From the NCBI GenBank assembly GCA_019009955.1, contig CM032230.1, forward strand, positions 6,510,501-6,574,500: a stretch of DNA of 64,000 nucleotides. The letters run 5' to 3'. The notes beneath the pieces are model-generated. The model searched no databases and had not been told where the DNA came from. It saw only the letters and a program-made list of their open reading frames with translations. This document shows positions 24,701 to 36,814 of the stretch, in pieces; positions within the stretch are counted from its first letter, which is position 1, and each line of letters starts with the position of its first letter. The stretch is from Riptortus pedestris (taxonomy: Eukaryota; Arthropoda; Insecta; Hemiptera; Alydidae). Made by a program: the position numbers and the translations under genes.

Positions 24701-27700
24701 GCAGTATAGAATGATAGAAGAGTTCAGTGATGATGCTATTCTTGTATCAACTTCAGCTCTATTATCAATGATAGCAGTATAGAATAATAGAAGAGTTCAG
24801 TGACGATGCTATTCTTGTATCAACTTCAGCTCTATTATCAATGATAGCAGAATAGAATGATAGAAGAGTTCAGTGACGATGCTATTCTTGTATCAACTTC
24901 AGCTCTATTATCAATGATAGCAGTATAGAATGATAGAAGAGTTCAGTGATGATGCTATTCTTGTATCAACTTCAGCTCTATTATCAATGATAGCAGTATA
25001 GAATGATAGAAGAGTTCAGTGATGATGCTATTCTTGTATCAACTTCAGCTCTATTATAAATGATAGCAGTATAGAATGTTAGAAGAGTTCAGTGATGATG
25101 CTATTCTTGTATCAACTTCAGCTCTATTATCAATGATAGCAGTATAGAATGATACAAGAGTTCTGCGATGGTGCTATTCTTGTATCAACTTCAGCTCTAT
25201 TATCAATGATAGCAGTATAGAATGATAGAAGAGTTCAGTGATGATGCTATTCTTGTATCAACTTCAGCTCTATTATCAATGATAGCAGTATAGAATGATA
25301 GAAGAGTTCAGTGATGATGCTATTCTTGTATCAACTTCAGCTCTATTATCAATGATAGCAGTATAGAATGATAGAAGAGTTCAGTGATGATGCTATTCTT
25401 GTATCAACTTCAGCTCTATTATCAATGATAACAGTATAGAATGATAGAAGAGTTCAGTGACGATGCTATTCTTGTATCAACTTCAGCTCTATTATCAATG
25501 ATAACAGTATAGAATGATAGAAGAGTTCAGTGACGATGCTATTCTTGTATCAACTTCAGCTCTATTATCAATGATAGCAGTATAGAATGATAGAAGAGTT
25601 CAGTGATGATGCTATTCTTGTATCAACTTCAGCTCTATTATCAATGATAGCAGTATAGAATGATAGAAGAGTTCAGTGATGATGCTATTCTTGTATCAAC
25701 TTCAGCTCTATTATCAATGATAGCAGTATAGAATGATAGAAGAGTTCAGTGATGATGCTATTCTTGTATCAACTTCAGCTATATTATCAATGATAGTGTT
25801 CAGTGAAGATGCTATTCTTGTATCAACTTCAGCTCTATTATCAATGATAGCAGTATAGAATGATAGAAGAGTTCAGTGATGATGCTATTCTTGTATCAAC
25901 TTCAGCTCTATTATCAATGATAGCAGTATAGAATGATAGAAGAGTTCAGTGATGATGCTATTCTTGTATCAACTTCAGCTCTATTATCAATGATAGCAGT
26001 ATAGAATGATAGAAGAGTTCAGTGATGATGCTATTCTTGTATCAACTTCAGCTCTATTATCAATGATAACAGTATAGAATGATAGAAGAGTTCAGTGAAG
26101 ATGCTATTCTTGTATCAACTTCAGCTCTATTATCAATGATAGCAGTATAGTATGATAGAAGAGTTCAGTGACGATGCTATTCTTGTATCAACTTCAGCTC
26201 TATTATAAATGATAGCAGTATAGAATGATAGAAGAGTTCAGTGATGATGCTATTCTTGTATCAACTTCAGCTCTATTATCAATGATAGCAGTATAGAATG
26301 ATAGAAGAGTTCAGTGAGTATGCTATTCTTGTATCAAATTCCGCTCTATTATCAATGATAGCAGTATAGTATGATAGAAGAGTTCAGTGATGATGCTATT
26401 CTTGTATCAACTTCAGCTCTATTATCAATGATAGCAGTATAGAATGATAGAAGAGTTCAGTGATGATGCTATTCTTGTATCAACTTCAGCTCTATTATCA
26501 ATGATAGCAGTATAGAATGATAGAAGAGTTCAGTGATGATGCTATTCTTGTATCAACTTCAGCTCTATTATAAATGATACCAGTATAGAATGATAGAAGA
26601 GTTCAGTGACGATGCTATTCTTGTATCAACTTCAGCTCTATTATCAATGATAGCAGTATAGAATGATAGAAGAGTTCAGTGACGATGCTATTCTTGTATC
26701 AACTTCAGCTCTATTATCAATGATAGCAGTATAGAATGATAGAAGAGTTCAGTGATGATGCTATTCTTGTATCAACTTCAGCTCTATTATCAATGATAGC
26801 AGTATAGAATGATAGAAGAGTTCAGTGACGATGCTATTCTTGTATCAACTTCAGATCTATTATAAATGATAGCAGTATAGAATGATAGAAGAGTTCAGTG
26901 ATGATGCTATTCTTGTATCAACTTCAGCTCTATTATCAATGATAGTATAGAATGATAGAAGAGTTCAGTGATGATGCTATTCTTGTATCAACTTCAGCTC
27001 TATTATCAATGATAGCAGTATAGAATGATAGAAGAGTTCAGTGATGATGCTATTCTTGTATCAACTTCAGCTCTATTATCAATGATAGCAGTATATAGAA
27101 TGATAGAAGAGTTCAGTGATGATGCTATTCTTGTATCAACTTCAGCTCTATTATCAATGATAACAGTATAGAATGATAGAAGAGTTCAGTGATGATGCTA
27201 TTCTTGTATCAACTTCAGCTCTATTATCAATGATAGCAGTATAGAATGATAGAAGAGTTCAGTGAAGATGCTATTCTTGTATCAACTTCAGCTCTATTAT
27301 CAATGATAACAGTATAGAATGATAGAAGAGTTCAGTGACGATGCTATTCTTGTATCAACTTCAGCTCTATTATCAATGATAGAAGTATAGAATGATAGAA
27401 GAGTTAAGTTATGATGCTATTCTTGTATCAACTTCAGCTCTATTATCAATGATAGCAGTATAGCAAGATAGAAGAGTTCAGTGACGATGCTATTCTTGTA
27501 TCAACTTCAGCTCTATTATAAATGATAGCAGTATAGAATGATAGAAGAGTTCAGTGATGATGCTATTCTTGTATCAACTTCAGCTCTATTATCAATGATA
27601 GCAGTATAGAATGATAGAAGAGTTCATTGATTATGCTATTCTTGTATCAACTTCAGCTCTATTATCAATGATAGCAGTATAGAATGATAGAAGAGTTCAG

Positions 27701-29587
27701 TGATGATGCTATTCTTGTATCAACTTTAGCTATATTATTAATGATAGCAGTATAGAATGATAGAAGAGTTCAGTGATGATGCTATTCTTGTATCAACTTC
27801 AGCTCTATTATCAATGATAGCAGTATAGAATGATAGAAGAGTTCAGTGATGATGCTATTCTTGTATCAACTTCAGCTCTATTATCAATGATAACAGTATA
27901 GAATGATAGAAGAGTTCAGTGACGATGCTATTCTTGTATCAACTTCAGCTCTATTATCAATGATAGCAGTATAGTATGATAGAAGAGTTCAGTGACGATG
28001 CTATTCTTGTATCAACTTCAGCTCTATTATCAATGATAGCAGTATAGAATGATAGAAGAGTTCATTGATTATGCTATTCTTGTATCAACTTCAGCTCTAT
28101 TATCAATGGTAGCAGTATAGAATGATAGAAGAGTTCAGTGATGATGCTATTCTTGTATCAACTTCAGCTCTAATATCAATGATAGCAGTATAGCATAATA
28201 GAAGAGTTCAGTGATGATGCTATTCTTGTATCAACTTCAGCTCTAATATCAATGATAGCAGTATAGAATAATAGAAGAGTTCAGTGACGATGCTATTCTT
28301 GTATCAACTTCAGCTCTATTATCAATGATAGCAGTATAGAATGATAGAAGAGTTCAGTGATGATGCTATTCTTGTATCAACTTCAGCTCTATTATCAATG
28401 ATAACAGTATAGAATGATAGAAGAGTTCAGTGACGATGCTATTCTTGTATCAACTTCAGCTCTATTATAAATGATAGCAGTGAAATGATAGAAGAGTTCA
28501 GTGATGATGCTATTCTTGTATCAACTTCAGCTCTATTATCAATGATAGCAGTATAGAATGATAGAAGAGTTCAGTGATGATGCTATTCTTGTATCAACTT
28601 CAGCTCTATTATCAATGATAGCAGTATAGAATGATAGAAGAGTTCAGTGATGATGCTATTCTTGTATCAACTTCAGCTCTATTATCAATGATAGCAGTAT
28701 AGAATGATAGAAGAGTTCAGTGATTATGCTATTCAAGTATAAACTGCAGCTCTATTATAAAAGATAGCAGTAAAGAATGATAGAATAGTTAAGTGAAGAT
28801 GCTATTCTTGTATCAACTTCAGCTCTATTATCAATGATAGCAGTATAGAATGATAGAAGAGTTCAGTGATTATGCTATTCTTGTATCAACTTCAGCTCTA
28901 TTATCAATGATAGCAGTATAGTATGATAGAAGAGTTCAGTGACGATGCTATTCTTGTATCAACTTCAGCTCTATTATAAATGATAGCAGTATAGAATGAT
29001 AGAAGAGTTCAGTGATGATGCTATTCTTGTATCAACTTCAGCTCTATTATCAATGATAACAGTATAGAATGATAGAAGAGTTCAGTGATGATGCTATTCT
29101 TGTATCAACTTCAGCTCTATTATCAATGATAGTAGTTCAGCGATGGTGCTATTCTTGTATCAACTTCAGCTCTATTATCAATGATAGCAGTATAGAATGA
29201 TAGAAGAGTTCAGTGATGATGCTATTCTTGTATCAACTTCAGCTCTATTATCAATGGTAGCAGTATAGAATGATAGAAGTCTTCAGTGATTATGCTATTC
29301 TTGTATCAACTTCAGCTCTATTATCAATGATAGCAGTATAGAATGATAGAAGAGTTCAGTGATGATGCTATTCTTGTATCAACTTCAGCTCTATTATCAA
29401 TGATAGCAGTATAGAATGATAGAAGAGTTCAGTGATGATGCTATTCTTGTATCAACTTTAGCTCTATTATTAATGATCGCAGTATAGAATGATAGAAGAG
29501 TTCAGTGACGATGCTATTCTTGTATCAACTTCAGCTCTATTATCAATGATAGCAGTATAGAATGATAGAAGAGTTCAGTGATGATGC
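18754..29587. repeat. 10.8-kb satellite array, 73-bp unit, about 148 copies
   Basis: The unit is 73 bp (for example, TGCTATTCTTG starts at 19921, 19994 and 20067). Recurrent blocks in order are TATTCTTGTATCAACTTCAG, CTCTATTATCAATGATAG, CAGTATAGAATGATAGAAG and AGTTCAGTGATGATGC. Variation concentrates at two places: the bases after CAATGATA (GCAG, ACAG or GTAG) and after TTCAGTGA (TG, CG, AG or TT). The left 800 bp are the most diverged and mix 66- and 73-bp spacings. The right edge stops inside a canonical unit. Because 73 is not a multiple of three and all frames are stop-rich, no frame of 60 or more codons exists from about 18860 to 29950. It is non-coding. The copies are contiguous and have no unique spacers, so it is not CRISPR-like. 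Confidence 0.98.
18764..18786. repeat. Perfect 11-bp-arm palindrome in the first satellite copy
   Basis: CTCTACTATCA, one central A, then TGATAGTAGAG: every base pairs. In canonical units only the inner TATCA-A-TGATA core is left. Confidence 0.95.
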
Positions 29588-29954
29588 ATCTAAGTTAACA
29601 CAATTGCTTAAATGTTCAATTTTTTTATTTTCATGTTTTCATTGCATTCTTCGTCGCTACCAAACATTGTTTGGAGCATTTATCTTGAGGTTGAATTAAT
29701 CTAGGTTATCTTTTAAAATGCAGCATTCTTTTAATTTTTGATTTGGTCATTGCTGCAAGTGGATTGTCACTGACGCAATTAACCGATTTGTCCTTCGTTT
29801 TCACCTTACCTTGATCTTGAGCCCTTACCAACATTTGCATTATCGTCTCTTAAATGGTCATATTGAACAGAAGAGTCCTTTAGAAATCAGTAAATAAGTT
29901 AAACCAACTCAAGGAGTAGTTAATAAAATGAGAACTCTTTATAAAAATAAGTTG
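29588..29954. other. Unique DNA right of the satellite
   Basis: No repeat family or open frame is recognised. The satellite boundary is abrupt at 29587. Confidence 0.5.
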
Positions 29955-30540
29955 TTAATGCAAAGCCCTGGCTAATGTACCTGGGCAAGTGAAACCGTGA
30001 GATGACTCTATTGTTCTAAGTTCACTTTTCACCGCGACTCGCGCGCGCTCTGCAATTAGTTCATTAACCGAGTCTCTCTTAACAGGTGGATCGGAGCGGT
30101 TTTCACTATCTCCGCTGGGAACCGTTCTCGGACTCGTTCTTTGATTCAGGAACCGGTTCGTAGCTGAACTACAGCTGAGCGTACCTCCGTACTCCCAGGC
30201 AGTTACTCTTGTCAACTGATGTTGGAAGGTTATTTTCACTCTGCGGCTTTTTGAGGGGAAAGTATAACATCGAGAAAGCTTTCTTCGGTCTACTCATTTT
30301 CTACCCCGCGGCGGCAAACTTGGACTGACACTTACACAAACAACAAACGACGCTATAACATTTGTGACGTTTCGGACAATGTGGAGGCCTTTTGTTGTAA
30401 ATGGGACACGATGCAAAGGAAATCAGCAGATACTGAAGTTGCACACATAAGTCGATTTTTGTAAGGCTTTGTGGCGAGTTCGAACGTTTGCATATATATG
30501 CGGAGCACTCGACACCATGAAGTGGGAACATAAATAGCCC
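29955..30540 (-). other. CpG-containing GC-rich patch; possible promoter/first exon
   Basis: Against an AT-rich background this patch is clearly more GC- and CpG-rich (for example CGCGACTCGCGCGCGCTCTG at 30033-30052 and CCCCGCGGCGGC near 30304). On the minus strand, TCAGTTG (30219-30213) resembles the arthropod initiator. Downstream an open frame runs to CCCAG/GTACAT, a possible splice donor after 29981. AACCGGTT at 30151-30158 is the Grainyhead consensus. A second minus-strand frame (76 codons, 30531-30301) is cysteine-rich but unrecognised. No TATA box, homology or acceptor is demonstrated. It could instead be a solo LTR or an unknown repeat. Confidence 0.3.
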
Positions 30541-30699
30541 AACTAACCTTTTAACACCACCCAGACTGGGAAGAATATGAACAGGTAACCTGTAGTTCTT
30601 TTGAGACGTATCTATAGCCCTGAAGACCTTAATTAATAATAGGCTATTGGACCTTAATTAATTAATGATTGCTACACATATAGCAATAAGAAAATGAAA

Positions 30700-31123
30700 A
30701 AACTTAAAATGCAAATATCTCGGTTAATATTAAAGATAATGAAACAATGTACGTAACAGCATTTATAGAACATTACATTTGAAACAAGATTGGTACTATA
30801 CAATTTTTCGATCCGAAGCATAAAACGGAGAAATTAAAAATTCTCGAAATTCCCCACCTCTAACCCCTCCTTCCCACTGGCCGAATTTCAGCCATTAACG
30901 AACTTGATCTTTAGTTTTACATTAAACGTATAAATATCAAGTTTGGCAACGAACAAACTAAAATTGCGCCGCTAAAGAACAGACAAATATATATAGTCCA
31001 AATATATACAAATAATTTTGAACGGACCTCATTTTCGTCATCTCCTGGGTAGGATCGATGAACATTTGAGGAAATTAATCAAAAATTGCGTCCTGAGTAC
31101 AATAACTGATTTCCGTAAAGTAA
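30700..31123 (+). mobile_element. Hel-A element, body and 3' end
   Basis: 'gcaaatatctcggttaatatt', then 'tttcagccattaacgaactt' and 'cattttcgtcatctcctggg', with a decayed 3' end (CTGATTTCCGTAAAGTAATA). The TA tract is short. The 5' terminus is missing. Confidence 0.75.
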
Positions 31124-31499
31124 TATAGCTTAAATACATGTACCCCAACTACCAAATCTCAGACATTTATCTTATGTTAATAGTTCGTAAATTTCAAGAT
31201 GTTCACGTTCTCTTAGATGAGATGGTCAGTACTGTGTCAGTACCTAGTCAACAACATTGGTAATATTTTCCAGAGATTTCCTTTTGATTGGGTTTTCCTG
31301 GATTTCTGAGAGATTGTTGTCCGTTTGTCCACGGTTGTCCACTTATTGAGTAATTGTGTTTTCATTACCCTTTTCTAGTCTTGTGTAGTCAGCCTGTCAA
31401 TATCCGAAGTTCTTTACCTGGCTGCTAATTTAGCTACTCTGTCGATGTTAATACTTTGTTTTAAGTCTGTATTTCCAGGTAGCCATATCACAGTTATGT

Positions 31500-31656
31500 G
31501 GCTAATTATTATCTTCCTTAATACTCATGATAGAAAAGAAAATATAATAACATTTATAGGGCAGTACATTTGCAATAAGATTGGTTCTATACACATTTTC
31601 GATTCGACATACAACGACGGAACTATACGGAATTTTCGAAATCCACTTATGAGTTG
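31500..31656 (+). mobile_element. Hel-A internal fragment
   Basis: 'aataacatttataggg', 'tttgcaataagattggttct' and 'cgatt...gacggaac' are Hel-A body motifs. The 70-codon frame over it is repeat-derived. Confidence 0.65.
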
Positions 31657-31659
31657 AAA

Positions 31660-31860
31660 TCTAGTCACAGTTCAGACTCTGCAAGAGACCGCAAATGACT
31701 GTAGAATGACCGCTGACAGGCACGCTAAGCCGCAGAGAGAGAAAGAAAAGGGCAGATGACGCAAAGATAGGATTGCTGCAGACAGAGAAAGGCAACAGCT
31801 GAGCTCAGCACCAAATGGAAGATGGGAACAACCTTCATAATGGCTGCTACAGGTTAGTCA
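31660..31860 (+). other. Unique GC-richer segment with a possible first coding exon
   Basis: This 200-bp segment matches no repeat here. ATG at 31815, preceded by CACCAA, opens 12 codons (MEDGNNLHNGCY, then a split Arg). The frame stops at ACAG/GTTAGT, a possible splice donor after 31852. Start context and donor are only moderately good and the frame is short, so chance remains likely. Confidence 0.15.
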
Positions 31861-32034
31861 AACACATTCAAAAAGTAATTTAGAATTACATAAAAAATGT
31901 AAAAACATTTAACTGTTAAGTTTTAGAAGATTACCCTTAACGGAATTAGTCTCTTATATTACTTTCCTGTAAATTTAATTTCCTATAATGTTTCTTTGTA
32001 TATGTTTTCTCTATCTCTAAAATTTATATAATGT

Positions 32035-32262
32035 ATTTTTAAAATTTTCAGCCTTCAGTAAACCTCCCCCACACTTCTAGTGATTATACGATAACAATAA
32101 GACAATATATCATGAACCATCTTATCCCAAGTTTAAATACCAAATATTGTTTTCAACATGTGTTTACTACTTGAGATACATACGCTGTGCGATGACGTCA
32201 ACAATTATAATTATGTTTCTTGACTCGAAAATGTTTCTTTATCTACACTCGATACTTAACCG
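32035..32262 (-). mobile_element. Hel-A body fragment (minus)
   Basis: 'cagccttcagtaaacctccc', 'atatcatgaacc' and 'aagtttaaataccaaatatt' are the reverse complement of Hel-A long-form body motifs. It abuts a plus-strand Hel-A piece. Confidence 0.65.
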
Positions 32263-32266
32263 ATAA

Positions 32267-32379
32267 TTGAAATTTTTGAAATTGGTCTTACCCACCTCCC
32301 ACTAGTCCATTTCTGTCATTAACGAACTTGATATTTATTTTTACATAAAAGGATTAAGTATCGAGTTTGGAAATTATCA

Positions 32380-32428
<49 letters not shown>

Positions 32429-32531
32429 TTTTCGTCATCTTCTGTGAGATGATCGATAGAAATTTGAAAAAAATGATTCGGAAATAGTCTCATGAGTACG
32501 ACCTCAACTTCCATTAATGGAAATCTGCTAG
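32267..32531 (+). mobile_element. Hel-A 3' half
   Basis: 'gtcattaacgaacttgatat', a TA tract (32383-32427), 'gagtacgacctcaa' and a 3' hairpin TTCCATTAATGGAAATCTGC ending CTA at 32531. Confidence 0.8.
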
Positions 32532-32599
32532 ACTTAAATACACACACTCACAACAGCCAAATCGCACTCAGTTATTTATTTTTGTGTATATTGCAAATG

Positions 32600-32760
32600 A
32601 GTTGGTCTGCTGTTTACTACTTTTTACTTTCCTAGATTCATTGCCTCTGGTCTGTTTCTTCGTTTTAACTTTTAGCTGATTTTGTATGATGCTAATTATT
32701 TTTAAGGGACCAATGACCTTTGATGTGGTGTCCATAATTATATAAATAATATTTAAAAAG
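32600..32760 (+). mobile_element. Possible LINE 3' end
   Basis: 'gggaccaatgacctttgatg', 'tggtgtccataat' and a TATAAATAATA-type tail resemble 3' ends of insect non-LTR retrotransposons. Compare 36540-36737. No reverse-transcriptase frame precedes it. Confidence 0.3.
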
Positions 32761-33457
32761 AAAAAATAATCGGTTCTATTAGCAGTAAAGAGTTTACAAC
32801 TTAAATTATTCTCTGGGTCAATTTTCCAATAGATAAAAGACCGCTGCCTTTACTAAATTTTAGACCATGGTTAATATTGTAGGTGTGATCAATATCCATT
32901 AACATTATTCTTATTATACGCTGAATTAACTATTGCTGACCTAGTGCAATATGGAGGTTTTTAATAGCTTTCGCCTGCAAGCATATGAAAGAGTTTTGGA
33001 GTGTCGGTATTTAGAGGTCATAAATGCAGTGGGGAAGTCATTAAATATGATTGGAGGGATAAGTATATCCAATCCATGGTTATTAAAGTGGAACATAAAA
33101 TGTGGTATCTAATCATAGTTATGCTTATTGAGACCTACTTCACCCGGTCATATACTAAGATGCCCCACAATGCATAGATGAATGATCTACTTCAGATACT
33201 GCTCTACTGGTTCATACCTAAAGTCAAAAGGAAAGTTAAGTTATTGATAATCGTTGTGTAAACTAACTTATTGATTTTTATTTTATAGATTTCCACTTGG
33301 CTGAAGAGTCTATAGGTGAGTGAGTTAGAACTTCGTCCACTATGTGCCAGATTTCCCGCCAAATCTACAGCTGCTCCTCTTAAGCACAATTTAATCAATC
33401 TTTGTGGAATTTTAAAATATACTTAATACTATGTTTTACTGTATTTATGTATATACT

Positions 33458-33460
<3 letters not shown>
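32761..33460. other. Anonymous DNA
   Basis: No gene or recognised repeat. Confidence 0.45.

Positions 33461-33461
<1 letters not shown>

Positions 33462-33527
<66 letters not shown>
33462..33527. repeat. (TA)n microsatellite
   Basis: About 66 bp of TA repeats in unique sequence, not at a Hel-A position. It accounts for the poly-Tyr-Ile frame at 33402-33641. Confidence 0.95.
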
Positions 33528-33530
<3 letters not shown>

Positions 33531-34345
33531 TTTTGTTATTTCCTATTTCAAGTAACCCTTCAAAATGGGAGTTTATTTGCTACATCTCCCGTACAGTATA
33601 GTACAATACACGTATTTCATTTATATACAAAACATTACTAATACAAATATAATTTAATTTTTATTTCTAAAAGAATAATGGATAAGAAAAGAAAAAAGGC
33701 ATTGCGAAATAAAATTCTATTTTTAGTTAGTTTGCAAGTGACCAAACCCAACTAGAAGCTATGATAAATAATTTTCTGGTGGTATTACTTGAAAAACTAA
33801 AAAAAAAAAAAAAAAATCAGATGTTCAATGGCTTCTCTTGGGATTGCGTTAGTAATAAAAACCTCGTATAAATATTAAATACGTTTTACACAACACGCAA
33901 TTTCAAGATTGTGTTGAGTACATGCAATTTTGGAAATATTAAATACAAAATGAGTGATCCTAGTTTAAATTGTCAAGAAATCTTATGTCAAATAAAATCA
34001 TAATAATTATCATCGGCATAATTATTTTCAAATGTGAAGTCGTCAGAAAGAAATCCGTTGGAATCAATAAATTGATAAAAATAATATTAAAGGAATGTCA
34101 AAAAAAACTGATTGATTTTTTTTAAACGGACAAAACTTTTTTCGCTGACACAAGCAGGGAATCAAGTGGTGATTTTTACCCCTCAATCGTCTCTATACTA
34201 GTTGCATCAACGGTAAATTTTTAATAATATGTTTTTTAAAGGAAAAATGAACGGCTGTATCTATAAAATTTAAAATTAGAAATATTTTAATTGAAGGGTA
34301 TGAATTTCAGCGAATACAGTTAGTCAGAACATTACATATATGTGT
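33528..34345. other. Anonymous very AT-rich DNA
   Basis: Contains an A-run at about 33801-33817. No coding or repeat signal is recognised. Confidence 0.45.
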
Positions 34346-34348
34346 ATA

Positions 34349-34455
34349 TCGTTTTTAACGAACCTCATTTTCGTCACCTATAAATTTTCGTCTTCGCCTC
34401 ATGAGTACAATCAAAATAGCTGATTTCCCTGAGGGGAAATTTGCTAAAACACATT
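34349..34455 (+). mobile_element. Hel-A 3'-terminal fragment
   Basis: 'acgaacctcattttcgtcac', 'cctcatgagtacaatc' and the 3' hairpin GATTTCCCTGAGGGGAAATT then TGCTAA at about 34434-34456. Confidence 0.85.
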
Positions 34456-35900
34456 ATATGAACTAAGTAAAACATATACACGTAGAAAACATATTATATG
34501 CTGCTGAACCCATGCCACATTTCCCAAAATATCCACCCAAATGTATGTATTTTACAAATTTAATATAAATTGATTTTATTTATTATTTGTAATTTACGAC
34601 GTTCAGCAATAGATATGGATAAATACCTGCAAGAACACAATACTGCATACTCGCTCATACCTACAAAATAAAAAAGAAAATTAATAACATAAAATAATTA
34701 TAACAGTAATATAATTAATCACTTAATAAATAGTTTCATATAATTTTAGTCGGTATTAATAGAATTTAATGCGAGACGATACATACGTGATACAGAGTAT
34801 AAATTTCAATGCGCTTTTGATCAACTGAACGATGTTAATTCTGAGTAACGAATTCGCTTAAAAATGCAATATTTAAAGCAAAATTTAGAATTTTCAGATG
34901 AGTCACTTAATTTTCAATACCTCAGAGAAACTCGAGTTATCAAATGACATCAACGTTTTTTTTTTAAGATACCTCATCACCGAGACTGCTAAGTAAGCAT
35001 TCTTGATGAAATATCACTCATCATTAGTAAGATGCTGACTGCTGAACGCGGAAACAGATGTTGTTTGACGTAAGTCACGCCTAGCCGAGGCACAATACAT
35101 TTCTACGGCCATAGTTCAAGTAGGCACTCCATCTCGTGCCGAATTCGCTGCAGCATTGCATAAGCAGGTGCCATTTGGAATGATGACGGCTGAGGAATCC
35201 TCTAAAGCCCTTGATTAGCAGATAGTCCGATGAATAAGGCACTATGAAATAGAAAGGTGAGGCTGGAGCTGGAGTCCAGGCGATCAATGGACTTTCCCCA
35301 TCAGCTGTTCGGCCTGCCTGCATTCAGGTCACTCATTACGAATATGTAATCAGGTCAGCTCATGTATACCCTCTCTGGGGCATATATCAACACTAATTAT
35401 TATCTATTATCCGGCGATTAAAATGTTTGACAAATCACCAACATTATTTATGATAACCTTAAAAACGAATGGTCGTCGTAAATGTTCCAGCGAATATCAC
35501 TTCGAAGGATGTCAGTTAATGCGGTATTTTTGGAAAACTCCTCAAAAGCCCATCGATTCTTCATACCAGGTTGCAAAATATGACGTGGAGTTACTTGTAC
35601 TGATACTGAAATAAAAATACAAAAATGCCTTCCTTAACTCCATTAAAAAATTAAAACGTCCGTCAGGAAGAAAGAAAATTTTTAAGAAGATCAATGCCCT
35701 CATCTCACCATGTATTTCCTACTTCTAATAATAAGTATGTAAGAATTTACTAATGCTGTATCAAAAAGGTTAAAATCGAGTATGGCATTGAGCAAATAAA
35801 CTTTTGAAGTTATGAATGTAAAACCTGAATTGACGTAATGGCGCAATGTATTTGTATGTATCTCTTGTAAGTGTAAGATATTATTTGCTTCATAAGCTTA
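34456..35900. other. Anonymous DNA
   Basis: A slightly GC-richer part at 35080-35330 carries an 80-codon minus-strand frame with no motif. A very decayed Hel-A 5' end may start near 35650. No gene is called. Confidence 0.4.
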
Positions 35901-35904
35901 ACAT

Positions 35905-36150
35905 AAAGTAGTTCATGATATATCAGATTATTCTTAATATAACACGGAGATATTTGGAATTTTCGTATCCCTCCCTCTCACTTGCCCGATTTCAGCCAAT
36001 AACGAATTATTTTTCCACAAAACGTTTAAATACCGAGTTTAGTAATGATGAAACAAAAATTGGGACCACTTCAGCAGTCTCAGACAAGTGTTTGTGTGTG
36101 TGTGTGTGTGTGTGTATACAAAACTTTGAACGGACCTCATTTTCGTCATC
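35905..36150 (+). mobile_element. Hel-A internal fragment with (TG)n
   Basis: 'gttcatgatatatcag', 'cgatttcagccaataacgaa', then a TG tract (36091-36115) where other copies have TA, then 'aacggacctcattttcgtca'. The internal microsatellite has changed motif. Confidence 0.7.
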
Positions 36151-36539
36151 TCCTAATTACCCACTCTCCCACTCATTTCATAATAACTATAAGATGTTAT
36201 AACATGAACCTTTTCATTCTAAGCTTAAATACAAAATATTTTTTTCATGAGACCTTTATTATTCAAGATAAATGTAATTTCGTTGTTCAATGACATCAAG
36301 AATTAAGATTTTACTTTGCTATCTCTAAAATACTTAAATAAAATAAAAGAATCAGATATTAAAGAAATAATTCCGTAATATAAAAGAACAAAAAAGGTAA
36401 GTACATGAAGGAGTAAATATATCATCCAAATAACGCAAATCACCATCGCTGTGAGGCACAAAACTAAATAAATAAAAAAATAATATAAATGTACTAGTAT
36501 ATAGTATAACATAATTTTTTTAAACCATTTTAAATTGTT

Positions 36540-36737
36540 GTCTTTATTACTAGTCTAATGTTTATTATTTGTCTTTATTACTAGTATTTAATGATTATTT
36601 GTTGTATTTAATTTTTTATTTGTTGTTTCAGTTTTTATTAATTTTCTATAATTTTGTTATCATTTTACATTGTGAAGCTTTGAAAAAGCCAAATCACCAA
36701 GATGCGGGTGCTCCTGTATAAATAAATAAAAAAAAAA
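36540..36737 (+). mobile_element. Possible LINE 3' end
   Basis: A T-rich stretch with a duplicated 'tgtctttattactagt', then 'gctttgaaaaagcc', 'aaatcaccaagatgcgggtg' and a TATAAATAAATAAA tail, as seen at the 3' ends of many insect LINEs. No coding part is attached. Confidence 0.4.
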
Positions 36738-36814
36738 TCTAAAATACTTGAAATTTAACTATTTCAATCAACACTCATAATCAAATTTTTTCTTGGCAGT
36801 AATCTGACCTGAAA

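Noticed and set aside
18754..29587. Repeat array as a CRISPR locus
   Set aside because: The 73-bp units are contiguous with no unique spacers, and the genome is eukaryotic.
30301..30531. Cysteine-rich 76-codon frame as a small secreted or zinc-finger protein
   Set aside because: Cys spacing fits no finger pattern I know, no signal peptide is present, and the frame is short. It is kept only as part of the CpG-rich patch.
33402..33641. 79-codon frame with Tyr-Ile repeats
   Set aside because: It is a translation of a TA microsatellite.
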